Shown one piece after another: positions 26,616 to 35,473 of a DNA stretch of 64,000 nt. Position 1 is the stretch's first letter; the number at the start of each line of letters is the position of its first letter. Below the pieces are notes generated by a model. That model saw only the letters and a program-made list of their open reading frames with translations. It was not told the DNA's origin and searched no databases. Source of the stretch: Flavivirga eckloniae. GTDB taxonomy: Bacteria > Bacteroidota > Bacteroidia > Flavobacteriales > Flavobacteriaceae. Made by a program: the position numbers and the translations under genes. The DNA lies in the NCBI RefSeq assembly GCF_002886045.1, contig NZ_CP025791.1:3673001-3737000 (forward strand), read 5' to 3'.

Positions 26616-28043
26616 ATGAAAACAGTAAACAACATCTTACCGTCCTTATTATTAATAGCTGTATTAATTATGCAATCATGTAACAATGATGACGATAATC
26701 CTCCAATAGTAACGAATAATATTATTGAAATAGCGATCAAGACACCTGAACTAACTTTTTTTGTAGATGCTTTAAAAAAAGCCGACGGTAACTTGATAGA
26801 TATATTAACGAGCAATGGCCCTTTTACAGTATTAGCCCCTAACAATGCAGCGTTTACGGCTTTTCTAAGCTCAAATAACTATGCTTCTATAGATGATGTT
26901 CCTTCAGATGTTTTATCAGAACTTCTATTGAATCACGTGATTTCGGAGGATTTAACCTCAAGTGATTTTTCTATTTCAGGATCCGGGTATAAGAGCACAA
27001 ATGCCAGTGGAGTTAGTGATAACAAAATTAGCATTTATTTCAATACTTCTGGTGATATTGAATTCAACAATACTTCAAAAGTCATTAACGGAGGCGCAGA
27101 CATCAATGCTTCAAATGGAACGATTCACATTGTAGACAAGGTTATTACTTTGCCTAGTATACTGAACCATCTGGCAAACAACAATAATTTTAATAGCTTG
27201 TTAGTTGCTTTGGATCTTGCAGATGGCGATTTAACAACCCTTTTAGGTAGCGATGGTCCCTTTACGATTATGGCTCCAGACAATGCTGCATTCACAACGT
27301 TTTTAGATGGTACTCCAATAGGAGATATTAATACAGCGCATCTGGCTAAAGTACTTTTAAACCATGTACTTGGAAATGTAACAACGTCTGCCAACCTGAT
27401 GACTAACGGTTCTGGTTATACGAACACAAGCGCTACTGGTCCGGGTATGAAAGCTTTAAGTTTATATTACAATACATCTGCTAACATTTCCTTTAACGGT
27501 ATTTCAACAGTTACAACTGCAGATATTGTAGGAACTAATGGAGTTATCCATGCCGTTAACGCTGTAATTGGAATTCCTACCGTTACCACATTTGTGACTG
27601 CAGATCCAAATTTCGCAACCTTAGAAGAGGCTTTAACGACCTTAACTCCTGGAATAGATTTTGCTGCCATTCTTTCCAGAATAGAAGGTTCAAATGCCGA
27701 TGGTATTGATCCTGAATTCACCGTTTTTGCTCCAGATAATGACGCATTTAGTGACCTATCTGAAATCCCAGAAGAAACCGTTTTGATACAAACCATACTT
27801 CATCATATTATTGATGAGTCTAATATGACTTCGGGAGACTTAACTCCTGGTGGAAACACCATCGTTACGACACTTGAAGGAGATGATATCACCATCACTC
27901 TGCCTGGCACAGATACAAATATTGGCGATATAACCGATGGTTCTGGTAATGGCGGTATAGGCATTACTGCGGTTGATATACAAGCTGGAAATGGTGTTGT
28001 ACATATACTTGACACCGTACTTATTCCAGATACAAAAAACTAG
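26616..28043 (+). CDS. Fasciclin lipoprotein with three FAS1 domains
   Basis: A 475-residue surface or periplasmic lipoprotein (lipobox Cys22 in MQSCNN). Three FAS1 domains lie at about 35-165, 168-305 and 310-470. Each has the H1 pattern (NGPFTVLAPNNAAFTAFL, DGPFTIMAPDNAAFTTFL, DPEFTVFAPDNDAFSDL) and a later LLNHV or LHHII plus GTIHIVDKV, GVIHAVNAV or GVVHILDTV. FAS1 domains mediate adhesion. The first domain pairs with the second closely, suggesting internal duplication; the third is more diverged. It is the last intact gene of the island. Confidence 0.93.
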   Translation: MKTVNNILPSLLLIAVLIMQSCNNDDDNPPIVTNNIIEIAIKTPELTFFVDALKKADGNLIDILTSNGPFTVLAPNNAAFTAFLSSNNYASIDDVPSDVLSELLLNHVISEDLTSSDFSISGSGYKSTNASGVSDNKISIYFNTSGDIEFNNTSKVINGGADINASNGTIHIVDKVITLPSILNHLANNNNFNSLLVALDLADGDLTTLLGSDGPFTIMAPDNAAFTTFLDGTPIGDINTAHLAKVLLNHVLGNVTTSANLMTNGSGYTNTSATGPGMKALSLYYNTSANISFNGISTVTTADIVGTNGVIHAVNAVIGIPTVTTFVTADPNFATLEEALTTLTPGIDFAAILSRIEGSNADGIDPEFTVFAPDNDAFSDLSEIPEETVLIQTILHHIIDESNMTSGDLTPGGNTIVTTLEGDDITITLPGTDTNIGDITDGSGNGGIGITAVDIQAGNGVVHILDTVLIPDTKN

Positions 28044-28113
28044 GCAAATAGCGCTATAGCTGGCTACGAATCCATTTTAAAATTTAAACATCTATCATAT
28101 TATTCTTTCTTTT

Positions 28114-28236
28114 AATGGCGTTGTATACGATTTTACAGATAATGCTTTGACGCAACTTAATGAATTAGCAAAAATTCTTAAATCTGAAAGCTCTATGGAA
28201 TTAGAAATATTAAGGAATGGTGAAATTATTATCTAG
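28114..28236 (+). pseudogene. Fragment of an OmpA-like C-terminal domain
   Basis: A 40-codon open frame without a start reads NGVVYDFTDNALTQLNELAK and on to a stop at 28234. This resembles the beginning of an OmpA domain (VYFDF...L..LA..LK.....LEI) but ends before the GHTD motif. It looks like a decayed gene after the fasciclin gene. Confidence 0.35.
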
Positions 28237-28249
28237 AAAAAATATACTA

Positions 28250-28741
28250 ATTAACATGAATCTTGTTTAAGAGTTCAAGATGTCACTTCGAGTGAAATTC
28301 TGGAAGAATGAGCTATCGAGAAGCTTTTTTTGACGAAAATTTATTGGTTTTCGATACGATCCCGAAGAAAATCGGGATCACTACCATTGATTTCACTTGT
28401 AAGTCTCTTTTATTCAAGCAATTAATATATGTCCGGTCGAGCGCAGTCGAGACCTCCTTAAGGCTTCTCGACTTCAGTTTATGCTGAGCACAGCCGAAGT
28501 ACTCGAGGAGACATTACGTCAATATTTTACACTGGATAAAATTTTTATTGGATGTCTCACTGACATAAATTTTCTTATCCAAGACTCACGTTAATTAGCA
28601 ATTAGGGTCAAGATTGAGAAAAAAGCTAGTATTTTTAGTGTAATATCGCTTAGTATTTTTAATGGCTTTAGGTATTTGCTAACAAGTAGATAGTAGCTAA
28701 CGTATCGATTTTTTACATAGTCTTTCACTCACTCACCAACC
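28250..28741. repeat. Repeat-rich intergenic region (copy 2 of dispersed repeat at 28469-28504)
   Basis: No gene is seen. It contains typical flavobacterial intergenic repeats (GTCACTTCGAGTGAAATTC near 28279, CGATCCCGAAG..CGGGATC around 28358-28378). The 36-base copy at 28469-28504 matches 391-426. Hairpin arms CTCGA/TCGAG flank it. It marks the right edge of the sulfatase island. Confidence 0.5.
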
Positions 28742-29476
28742 TTAATTTACTTTTGAAATGGCAAATGTTGTTGAAACACTTGTACCTGTGCCACCACCAT
28801 TGGTGCGTTTTAATACAAGTGATTTTGAAACACTATTATTGTAAGTAGGAAAGATTCGGAAAGAATATGTATTACCTGCTGTTAAAGTCACATAATTAAT
28901 ATTACTATAGCCTTCATTACGACCACTAAAATGACTGCTCGATCTGTGAGCATATGTTCTTCTACTTATCCATCGATCGTTGGTGACATCCCATAAACCA
29001 ATAAGTACATCTACATCGTGTTTGGTACTAGTATAGTCGGCAAGGTCGAATTGCATAGAAATTGAATAAATCCCACTACTCGCTGGGGTATACCTTCCAT
29101 TGGCTGTGTTGTGCTCATTTAAATAGTCAAAAATCTCAGAACCAAGAATAATGTTACGGAATCCGTTTGAATTTAGGGCTAAATCGGCACTTAAAACACC
29201 AATAAACCTGCTGCCAGGAGCACTAGGGTCTGAAATAGCTGTTACCAAGGTGCCATCATCTTTGGCTACGACTTGCAGATGATCTCCAGTAGCATTCGAA
29301 AGAGAACGTATACGCACTGTACCGTTTACATCCAGATCTTCGGTAGGTACTGTGGTGCCAATACCAACTTGAGAAAAAGACAAAATGCAACTAAAAATAG
29401 TTAAGATAAAGAATAAAATAAATTGATTTTTTTTTACATAGGTAAAACTACTAAATAGGTTAAGAAAGGGTTTCAT
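28742..29476 (-). CDS. Exported protein with C1q-like domain
   Basis: A 244-residue exported protein. A signal segment (FILFFILTIFSCILSFSQ) is followed by VGIGTTVPTEDLDVNGTVRIRSL, the module found at the start of many Bacteroidota surface or tail-fibre-like proteins. The C-terminal half (about 105-244; GRYTPASSGIYSISMQFD, NINYVTLTAGNTYSFRIFP) resembles a C1q/TNF-like jelly roll that forms trimers. It stands alone between repeats and the S41 peptidase. Function is unknown; surface display is inferred. Confidence 0.7.
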   Translation of the reverse strand: MKPFLNLFSSFTYVKKNQFILFFILTIFSCILSFSQVGIGTTVPTEDLDVNGTVRIRSLSNATGDHLQVVAKDDGTLVTAISDPSAPGSRFIGVLSADLALNSNGFRNIILGSEIFDYLNEHNTANGRYTPASSGIYSISMQFDLADYTSTKHDVDVLIGLWDVTNDRWISRRTYAHRSSSHFSGRNEGYSNINYVTLTAGNTYSFRIFPTYNNSVSKSLVLKRTNGGGTGTSVSTTFAISKVN

Positions 29477-29795
29477 TATATAGGGGGTTAAGGTTATCTA
29501 GGGGCTTAATTTTCGGGCATATAAGTATATTAGTTTAAACATATGAATATGTGTAACGAATTTATGCAATTTTTCTGGCAAAATCAAGTTGTAATACCAC
29601 ATTTAGCATGGCAGTTTTTTATGTTATTGTATCCTATTGAATTAGCAAAAAGCAAGTGGAATATTTCACTTGCTTTTTTTGAAAATTAGAATATAATCTT
29701 CGTTAGATTTTTAATTTAGATTGGATATTCAATCATGAAACCTACAGGAAGAAGATTATTTAGAAGCTAAACAAATCCTTTTAGAGCATTTAGAT
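29477..29795. other. Gap with bidirectional hairpin and ORF remnant
   Basis: The stem AAAAGCAAGTG (29648-29658) with CACTTGCTTTT (29667-29677) has A/T runs on both sides and would terminate transcripts of the S41 gene from the right. A 23-codon open frame without a start ends at 29810. I see no other content. Confidence 0.5.
29646..29680 (-). terminator. Bidirectional terminator downstream of the S41 peptidase
   Basis: Perfect 11-bp stem with an 8-nt loop; on the minus strand the stem is followed by a T-run (A-run at 29646-29651 on the plus strand). It lies about 120 bp beyond the peptidase stop. Confidence 0.75.
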
Positions 29796-31127
29796 TTACT
29801 TGTTTTTTAAACTTTTGTCCATCCCGCCACCACCATATAATCCTTGTAGCGCGGTTACTTTTTTGCCTTCGTATAAAAAGCGTATTCGAAATCCCTCAAG
29901 ATCTTTTAGCATAAATTCATGATCACTGTAAGGGTATAACTCATATATAGTTCCTTTATCTCTATCCGATTGATAGAATAGCGTGCCATCTTTAAATGTA
30001 ATTTTACGTGCCCCATAACTTCCAACAAAAGATTTTAACGTTTTTGAATCTAAGGTTATCGGATTGGTTTTTACTTTCAATTTGGCGATTGCCCATTCGT
30101 ATAACGCTTTTGAACTTTCCTCCTTATTATTCTCTTTAAGTGTTTCTAATGCTTTGAGGTAGGAAACATCGAATGCCTTTTTAGAAGGAGTTTCAATATG
30201 AGGGCTCACACCGGTGCCTTCCCAGTTTGTTTTGGTGATAGGATTTATGGCTCTACCCGTAGGAATCCAAATCATATAGCCGTCTGTTGCTATAAAGTCG
30301 CGTCCAGGGTGTGCGCCACCACCAGTAGTTTCACCAATTATTGTGGCGCGTTCCAGATTTTTTAAATTATAGCAGAATTCTTCGGCAGCCGAAAATGTAT
30401 GGGAACTGGTTAATATATATACAGGAGTATCTGGGCTTCTTGTGCCAGGTACATGGGGCAAGGTCCAGGTTTGAGTATTTGAATCAGTTGGACGCCAATA
30501 GAAGTTATTTAAATGTACCGATTTGCTTCCGTATAGATAGCTGGTTATAAGCTGAATCATGGCTGGATGTCCTCCACCATTAAACCGTAGGTCAATAATA
30601 ATAGCGTCTGAATTGCTTAAAAAGTTCATCGCCGAAACTGCCGTTTTTCCCGCGTGTTCTACATTATAAAATCTGTTAAGATTCAAATAACCAACATTGC
30701 CATCTAGGATTTTCACTTCTTTAAAGCCGCAATTATTTCGCTTCATGTTCTTAATTCGCCAATTCAAATGAGCAATGCTATCTTCAGCCGTAGTACTCAA
30801 ACGTTGAGTTTTATGTTCCGGGCTGAAGGATAAATGAAGATGTTTGTCTTTACTAATAGCTTGTAAATCTGCTGTTAAAGTGCTTGCAAATTGGCCAGGA
30901 TCGAGAATAGATTTATAATCGCCTTTCTGGAGCTTAGATTTAATGCTTGAAGCCATTTTTTCAGCAACGTCTGGAAAAATATAGTTGGCAGTTAGTTTAC
31001 TACTAATAGAATCTACAACAATTTGTTGTTCTTGTGAGGTCAGTTGAGGTGCTTTTACTTGTGCATTTATTTGAGTTGAAATTAATACCATAAATGCAAT
31101 GAGGGTGAGGGGCAATGTGATTTTCAT
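29796..31127 (-). CDS. S41 family peptidase
   Basis: A 443-residue exported serine peptidase of the C-terminal processing/tricorn-core family. Signal peptide (ending INAQ) is followed by an S41 N-terminal helical domain (about 30-110) and the catalytic domain. NVGYLNLNRFYN, DLRFNGGGHPAM and TSSHTFSAAEEF are seen, with the likely nucleophile Ser246. A PDZ domain is not evident. The C-terminal 110 residues are a separate domain. It follows the MarR gene by 4 bp, so the two are co-transcribed and the regulator probably controls it. Confidence 0.9.
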   Translation of the reverse strand: MKITLPLTLIAFMVLISTQINAQVKAPQLTSQEQQIVVDSISSKLTANYIFPDVAEKMASSIKSKLQKGDYKSILDPGQFASTLTADLQAISKDKHLHLSFSPEHKTQRLSTTAEDSIAHLNWRIKNMKRNNCGFKEVKILDGNVGYLNLNRFYNVEHAGKTAVSAMNFLSNSDAIIIDLRFNGGGHPAMIQLITSYLYGSKSVHLNNFYWRPTDSNTQTWTLPHVPGTRSPDTPVYILTSSHTFSAAEEFCYNLKNLERATIIGETTGGGAHPGRDFIATDGYMIWIPTGRAINPITKTNWEGTGVSPHIETPSKKAFDVSYLKALETLKENNKEESSKALYEWAIAKLKVKTNPITLDSKTLKSFVGSYGARKITFKDGTLFYQSDRDKGTIYELYPYSDHEFMLKDLEGFRIRFLYEGKKVTALQGLYGGGGMDKSLKNK

Positions 31128-31131
31128 GGGG

Positions 31132-31572
31132 TCATGTTTTTAGACAATTGTTTTTAATTTTGTTTAAAATGGTTTCTAATTGTTTCAGTTCGTTTTTTGT
31201 GATTCCTTGAAGTGATGAGCTTCTGTTATGATGAATTATTGGTGGTAGGGTTTTTAGTATTTCTTCCCCTTTAGTTGTGATTTCTATTTTAGAGCGTCTC
31301 CGGTCTTCGTCATTCATAGACCGTTTCAGATAGTTTTTCTGAACCATTGTATTAATTATCCGTGTCATTGATGCGTTATCTTTAAACACCAATTTGGCTA
31401 TTTCTTTTTGCGTAAACTCAGGATGTTCTTTTAGAAAAATAAGAACCATACCTTGGTCAATGGTGATGCCCTTTATTTTTGCCGAAATGTTTTTTTGAGC
31501 AAATCTTCGATATTCCTTAATAGTGCTTTCAATCACGTGAAATATTGTTTCCGACGGAAGGGCTATAGTCAT
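31132..31572 (-). CDS. MarR family transcriptional regulator
   Basis: A 146-residue winged-helix repressor. The DNA-binding region runs FTQKEIAKLVFKDNASMTRIINTMVQKNYLKRS, followed by the wing NDEDRRRSKIEITTKGEEIL; both fit MarR proteins well. The ligand is unknown. It is the first gene of a two-gene unit with the S41 peptidase (4 bp gap). Confidence 0.92.
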   Translation of the reverse strand: MTIALPSETIFHVIESTIKEYRRFAQKNISAKIKGITIDQGMVLIFLKEHPEFTQKEIAKLVFKDNASMTRIINTMVQKNYLKRSMNDEDRRRSKIEITTKGEEILKTLPPIIHHNRSSSLQGITKNELKQLETILNKIKNNCLKT

Positions 31573-31792
31573 GTTTCAATTTATTTGATACGAATATAAT
31601 TGACATATCAATTATATAAAAATACTTAACTTTTTTTTAACGTTCATTCGATGCCAAGAAATCCAATGGAATGTTATAAGATCCCAGAATCTTTGAGAAA
31701 ATTTTTTCTTGGATACCATAATTTATTAAGTAAAAGCATCCAATCCCCTCTGTTTTTTAATGATTTAGATACAATTCCAAATAGTATAAAAT

Positions 31793-31821
31793 AAAAAAGA
31801 CCGCTCATAACAAGCGGTCTT
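31793..31821 (-). terminator. Terminator of metK
   Basis: Stem AAGACCGCT (31797-31805) with AGCGGTCTT (31813-31821), loop of 7, with a T-run on the minus strand. It lies 25 bp beyond the metK stop. Confidence 0.85.
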
Positions 31822-31845
31822 AATAATATTTATAAAGTCTTTGGT

Positions 31846-33099
31846 TTACAACCCAAAAGCCTCTTTCACCTTATCAACATAATCCAACTTCTCCCAAGTG
31901 AACAATTCTACATCTACAGTTGCAGTTTCTCCATTAGGTTGCGTAAATGTTTTGGTAACAGTTTCATTATTTCGTCCCATATGGCCATAAGCAGCAGTTT
32001 CGCTATACATTGGCGAACGTAATTTTAAACGTTCTTCAATAGCAAACGGACGCATATCGAAAATTTGAGACACTTTTTCAGCAATTTCCCCATCAGTCAT
32101 ATTAAAAGAACAGGTACCATGCGTATCAATAAAAATACCCATAGGTTCTACCACACCAATAGCGTAACTTACCTGTACGAGTACTTCGTCGGCAACACCG
32201 GCAGCAACCAGATTTTTTGCAATATGACGTGTAGCATAAGCGGCACTTCTATCCACTTTACTAGGATCTTTTCCAGAAAATGCACCACCACCGTGAGCAC
32301 CTTTTCCACCATAAGTGTCCACAATAATCTTTCTTCCGGTTAATCCGGTATCTCCATGAGGGCCACCAATAACAAATTTCCCGGTTGGGTTTATGTGGTA
32401 TTTAATATCGTCGTTAAATAATACCTGAATTTGCTTAGGTAGTTTAGCGACAACACGTGGAATTAAAATCTCAACAATATCCTTTCTAATTTTTGCAAGC
32501 ATCGTATCGTCATCTCCAAAATCATCGTGCTGTGTAGATACTACAATAGCATCAATGCGTTGTGGAACGTTATCATCGCTATATTCAATAGTTACTTGAC
32601 TCTTAGAATCTGGACGTAAATAAGTAATATCTTTATTTTCTCTTCTTAGTTCGGCAAGTTCAATTAAAATTCTATGCGACAAATCTAAAGCCAAAGGCAT
32701 GTAGTTTTCGGTTTCGTTAGTTGCATAGCCAAACATCATACCTTGATCGCCAGCTCCTTGTTGTTCTTTGCTGGCTCTGTCTACCCCTCTGTTAATATCA
32801 TCAGATTGTTCGTGAATAGCAGAAAAAACACCACAAGAATTACCATCAAACATATATTCACCTTTGGTATAACCAATTTTGTTTATAGTGTCTCTGGCAA
32901 TTTGCTGAACATCTAAATACGTATTAGATTTTACCTCTCCAGCAAGTACAACTTGTCCTGTAGTAACTAGGGTCTCGCAAGCAACTTTCGAATCGGTATC
33001 AAAAGCTAAAAAGTTATCAATTAAAGCATCACTAATTTGGTCTGCTACTTTGTCGGGGTGTCCTTCAGAAACACTTTCCGAAGTAAATAAATAAGCCAT
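31846..33099 (-). CDS. metK: S-adenosylmethionine synthetase
   Basis: Makes SAM from methionine and ATP in the cytosol. The 417-residue length is typical for Bacteroidota. [13 protein letters not shown] (start of the ATP site), [15 protein letters not shown], and the glycine-rich loop [19 protein letters not shown] are all present. It is monocistronic, bounded by a terminator at 31793-31821 and, upstream, by a leader that resembles an S-box riboswitch. Confidence 0.98.
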   Translation of the reverse strand: MAYLFTSESVSEGHPDKVADQISDALIDNFLAFDTDSKVACETLVTTGQVVLAGEVKSNTYLDVQQIARDTINKIGYTKGEYMFDGNSCGVFSAIHEQSDDINRGVDRASKEQQGAGDQGMMFGYATNETENYMPLALDLSHRILIELAELRRENKDITYLRPDSKSQVTIEYSDDNVPQRIDAIVVSTQHDDFGDDDTMLAKIRKDIVEILIPRVVAKLPKQIQVLFNDDIKYHINPTGKFVIGGPHGDTGLTGRKIIVDTYGGKGAHGGGAFSGKDPSKVDRSAAYATRHIAKNLVAAGVADEVLVQVSYAIGVVEPMGIFIDTHGTCSFNMTDGEIAEKVSQIFDMRPFAIEERLKLRSPMYSETAAYGHMGRNNETVTKTFTQPNGETATVDVELFTWEKLDYVDKVKEAFGL

Positions 33100-33178
33100 A
33101 AGTTGTATTTTATTCGAGATTCGACGATAGCGTCAAAGGAAGTTTACACTGCCTTTAGCATTTTTTAATTTTGAATTT

Positions 33179-33275
33179 ATTTCAGAATCTTTCAATTCCA
33201 AAAGCGTTTCAAAAAAATGCTGAAACTAGTCAGCATAAAGAGGTTGCAATCAGTCAAATCTTTCCTCTGATTATT
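33179..33275 (-). promoter_or_regulatory. Candidate SAM (S-box type) riboswitch in the metK leader
   Basis: Read on the minus strand the leader contains AGAGG...GATTGCAACCTCT, where AGAGG pairs with CCTCT around the conserved GCAACC. Then comes a perfect 7-bp hairpin ATGCTGA/TCAGCAT, then a CGCTTTTGGAA segment and TCTGA, which can pair back to TCAGA at the 5' end. The order resembles P1, P2, P3 and J3/4 of SAM-I riboswitches. A TACTTTTG -7 box (33291-33284) places the transcript start at about 33278. Position before metK fits. A covariance search is needed for certainty. Confidence 0.5.
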
Positions 33276-33381
33276 TGTGTTGGCAAAAGTAAAAAAATAA
33301 AAGGAAATGAGTGTTTATTCTACCTTTTTTTAGAAAAAAATAGGATAATACATTTTTATTATAAATCTTTGTAGAAGCAAA

Positions 33382-33444
33382 ATGAAAAAACAAATATTAA
33401 ATATCGTTTCTATTATCGTCATTGTGATTATTTCACAACGATAG
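33382..33444 (+). CDS. ilv leader peptide
   Basis: A 20-residue peptide whose core IVSIIVIVII gives 11 branched-chain residues among 20 (7 Ile, 3 Val, 1 Leu). It precedes a terminator and the ilvDBNC operon, so it fits an attenuator leader peptide: its translation rate senses charged tRNA-Ile/Val. Too short for most gene finders. Its stop codon overlaps the antiterminator segment. Confidence 0.8.
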   Translation: MKKQILNIVSIIVIVIISQR

Positions 33445-33503
33445 GAAGCGCTATATATAAATAATACAAATTTTAAAGCCTTCCTTAATCGGAAGGCTTT
33501 TTT
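33439..33503 (+). promoter_or_regulatory. Transcription attenuator of the ilv operon (antiterminator/terminator pair)
   Basis: The terminator is AAAGCCTTCC (33475-33484) pairing with GGAAGGCTTT (33491-33500), loop TTAATC, then a T-run. The segment CGATAGGAAG (33439-33448), around the leader stop codon, can instead pair with CTTCCT-TA-ATCG (33480-33491) over 10 bp with a 2-nt bulge. That uses the terminator's own 5' arm. A ribosome stalled at the Ile/Val codons leaves 33439-33448 free (antitermination). One at the stop codon covers it (termination). The genes begin at 33750; I see nothing else in 33504-33749. Confidence 0.75.
33475..33503 (+). terminator. Attenuator terminator hairpin
   Basis: Perfect 10-bp stem with 6-nt loop and T-run, 30 nt after the leader peptide stop. 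Confidence 0.88.
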
Positions 33504-33749
33504 ATTGTAAAATTTTTAAATTTTGAACATCATAAAAATGAGAGTTTAATTGATTGATATACAGGTTTTTATATTATTTTGAGTGATCGTGGATTTAACC
33601 AGAAAAACTAAAGAATACTATAAATAAAAACCTAATAAATTAATTTCGAATCATATTCCGATGTTGTTGGGGATTTTTTAAAGGAATCCTAAAATATTTG
33701 AAATATTAATGTTAAAAAACGATAAAACATAAAATTATCTGTAATAAAG

Positions 33750-35429
33750 ATGAAGGAACTTAATAAATACAGTAAAACAGTAACTCAAGACTCAACACAG
33801 CCAGCAGCGCAAGCCATGTTGTATGCTATTGGTTTTTCCGATGAAGACTTTTTTAAACCCTTGATAGGTATTGCTAGTACAGGTTATGAGGGGAATCCTT
33901 GTAACATGCATTTAAACGATTTAGCAAAATTAGCTAAAGAAGGAACAAAAAAAGAAGACCTGGTCGGATTGATTTTTAATACAATTGGTGTGAGTGATGG
34001 TATTTCTATGGGAACACCGGGGATGCGTTACTCGTTACCTTCAAGAGATATTATTGCAGATTCTATGGAAACTGTAGTACAGGGAATGAGTTACGACGGT
34101 TTAATTACTGTAGTAGGTTGCGACAAAAATATGCCAGGAGCTTTAATGGCGATGATTCGTTTAAACCGTCCTTCAATACTAATTTTTGGAGGTACTACCG
34201 ATTCTGGTTGTCATGATGGAAAGAAATTAGATATCGTGTCTTCATTTGAAGCCTGGGGAAGTAAAGTAGCAGGTACTATGGAGGAAAGCGAATATAAAGA
34301 AGTGATTAAAAAGTCTATTCCGGGTAAAGGTGCCTGTGGCGGTATGTACACAGCAAATACAATGGCTTCGGCTATTGAGACTTTAGGTATGGCATTACCT
34401 TATAATTCTTCTAACCCTGCCAGTAGCGAAGCTAAAAACCTAGAAGCTGTTAAAGCCGGGGAAGCTATGCGTAACCTATTGGAAAAAGATATTAAACCTT
34501 CGGATATTATAACCAGAAAATCGTTAGAAAATGCCATACGAGTAGTAACCATCTTAGGCGGTTCTACCAATGCAGTATTGCACTTTTTGGCTATAGCCAG
34601 AGCAGCTCAAATTGATTTTACCCTTAAGGACTTTCAAGATATTAGTGACAGCACGCCATACATTGCCGATTTAAAACCTAGTGGTAAATATTTAATGGAA
34701 GATTTACATGCTGTAGGAGGTGTGCCAGGCGTGTTAAAATATTTACTGAAAAAAGGATTATTGCATGGCGATTGTTTAACCGTAACAGGAAAAACATTAG
34801 CTGAAAACTTGTTGGATGTTGAAGATTTGGCAGAAGGACAAGATGTTATAAAACCTTTAGAAGCTCCTATTAAAGCTACAGGCCATTTACGTATGTTGTA
34901 TGGAAACTTAGCCAATGATGGAAGTGTGGCTAAAATTACTGGAAAAGAAGGGTTGAAATTTGTAGGAAGGGCAAAAGTATTCGATAGTGAATATGATGCT
35001 AATGATGGTATACGTGACGGAAAGGTAGAAAAAGGCGATGTGGTCGTCATTCGTTACGAAGGGCCAAAAGGAGGACCGGGAATGCCAGAAATGTTAAAAC
35101 CAACAGCAGCCATTATGGGCGCTGGATTAGGGAAAGATGTTGCCTTAATTACCGATGGCCGTTTTTCTGGAGGAACACATGGTTTTGTTGTAGGACATAT
35201 TACTCCAGAGGCTCAGGAAGGTGGTAATATAGCCCTTGTACAAGATGGTGATACGATTACTATTGATGCAGAAACTAACACAATTTCTGTGGATGTCTCA
35301 GAAGAGGAATTTCAAGAAAGAAGACAAAATTGGGTAGCCCCCAAATTAAAATTCGATCGAGGGGTATTGTATAAATATGCCAGATCAGTATCATCGGCAT
35401 CAAAAGGATGTGTTACTGATGAGTTTTAA
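33750..35429 (+). CDS. ilvD: Dihydroxy-acid dehydratase
   Basis: Third step of isoleucine/valine synthesis: dehydration of dihydroxy acids to 2-keto acids. The 559-residue length is normal. Cysteines at 51 (GNPCNMH), 124 (GCDKNMPG) and 196 (GACGGMYT) are the three cluster ligands, as in [2Fe-2S]-type enzymes of the family. [15 protein letters not shown] near 475 is the C-terminal signature. It is the first gene after the attenuator; ilvB follows after 44 bp. Confidence 0.98.
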   Translation: MKELNKYSKTVTQDSTQPAAQAMLYAIGFSDEDFFKPLIGIASTGYEGNPCNMHLNDLAKLAKEGTKKEDLVGLIFNTIGVSDGISMGTPGMRYSLPSRDIIADSMETVVQGMSYDGLITVVGCDKNMPGALMAMIRLNRPSILIFGGTTDSGCHDGKKLDIVSSFEAWGSKVAGTMEESEYKEVIKKSIPGKGACGGMYTANTMASAIETLGMALPYNSSNPASSEAKNLEAVKAGEAMRNLLEKDIKPSDIITRKSLENAIRVVTILGGSTNAVLHFLAIARAAQIDFTLKDFQDISDSTPYIADLKPSGKYLMEDLHAVGGVPGVLKYLLKKGLLHGDCLTVTGKTLAENLLDVEDLAEGQDVIKPLEAPIKATGHLRMLYGNLANDGSVAKITGKEGLKFVGRAKVFDSEYDANDGIRDGKVEKGDVVVIRYEGPKGGPGMPEMLKPTAAIMGAGLGKDVALITDGRFSGGTHGFVVGHITPEAQEGGNIALVQDGDTITIDAETNTISVDVSEEEFQERRQNWVAPKLKFDRGVLYKYARSVSSASKGCVTDEF

Positions 35430-35473
35430 ATAGACAATTTTTTCATTTTCGCTTTAGCGGAAGTCTCAATACT

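Noticed and set aside
9638-28043. Ordinary sulfated-polysaccharide utilisation locus
   Set aside because: Two sulfatases are present, but there are no SusC/SusD, glycoside hydrolases, or polysaccharide lyases among the genes.
29739-29810. Short plus-strand open frame ending at 29810
   Set aside because: 23 codons without a start and overlapping the end of the S41 gene; perhaps a remnant, but nothing supports a family.
33171-33374. Plus-strand 67-codon ORF over the metK leader
   Set aside because: It covers the candidate riboswitch on the opposite strand, has no family features and a skewed composition; it is a shadow of the leader.
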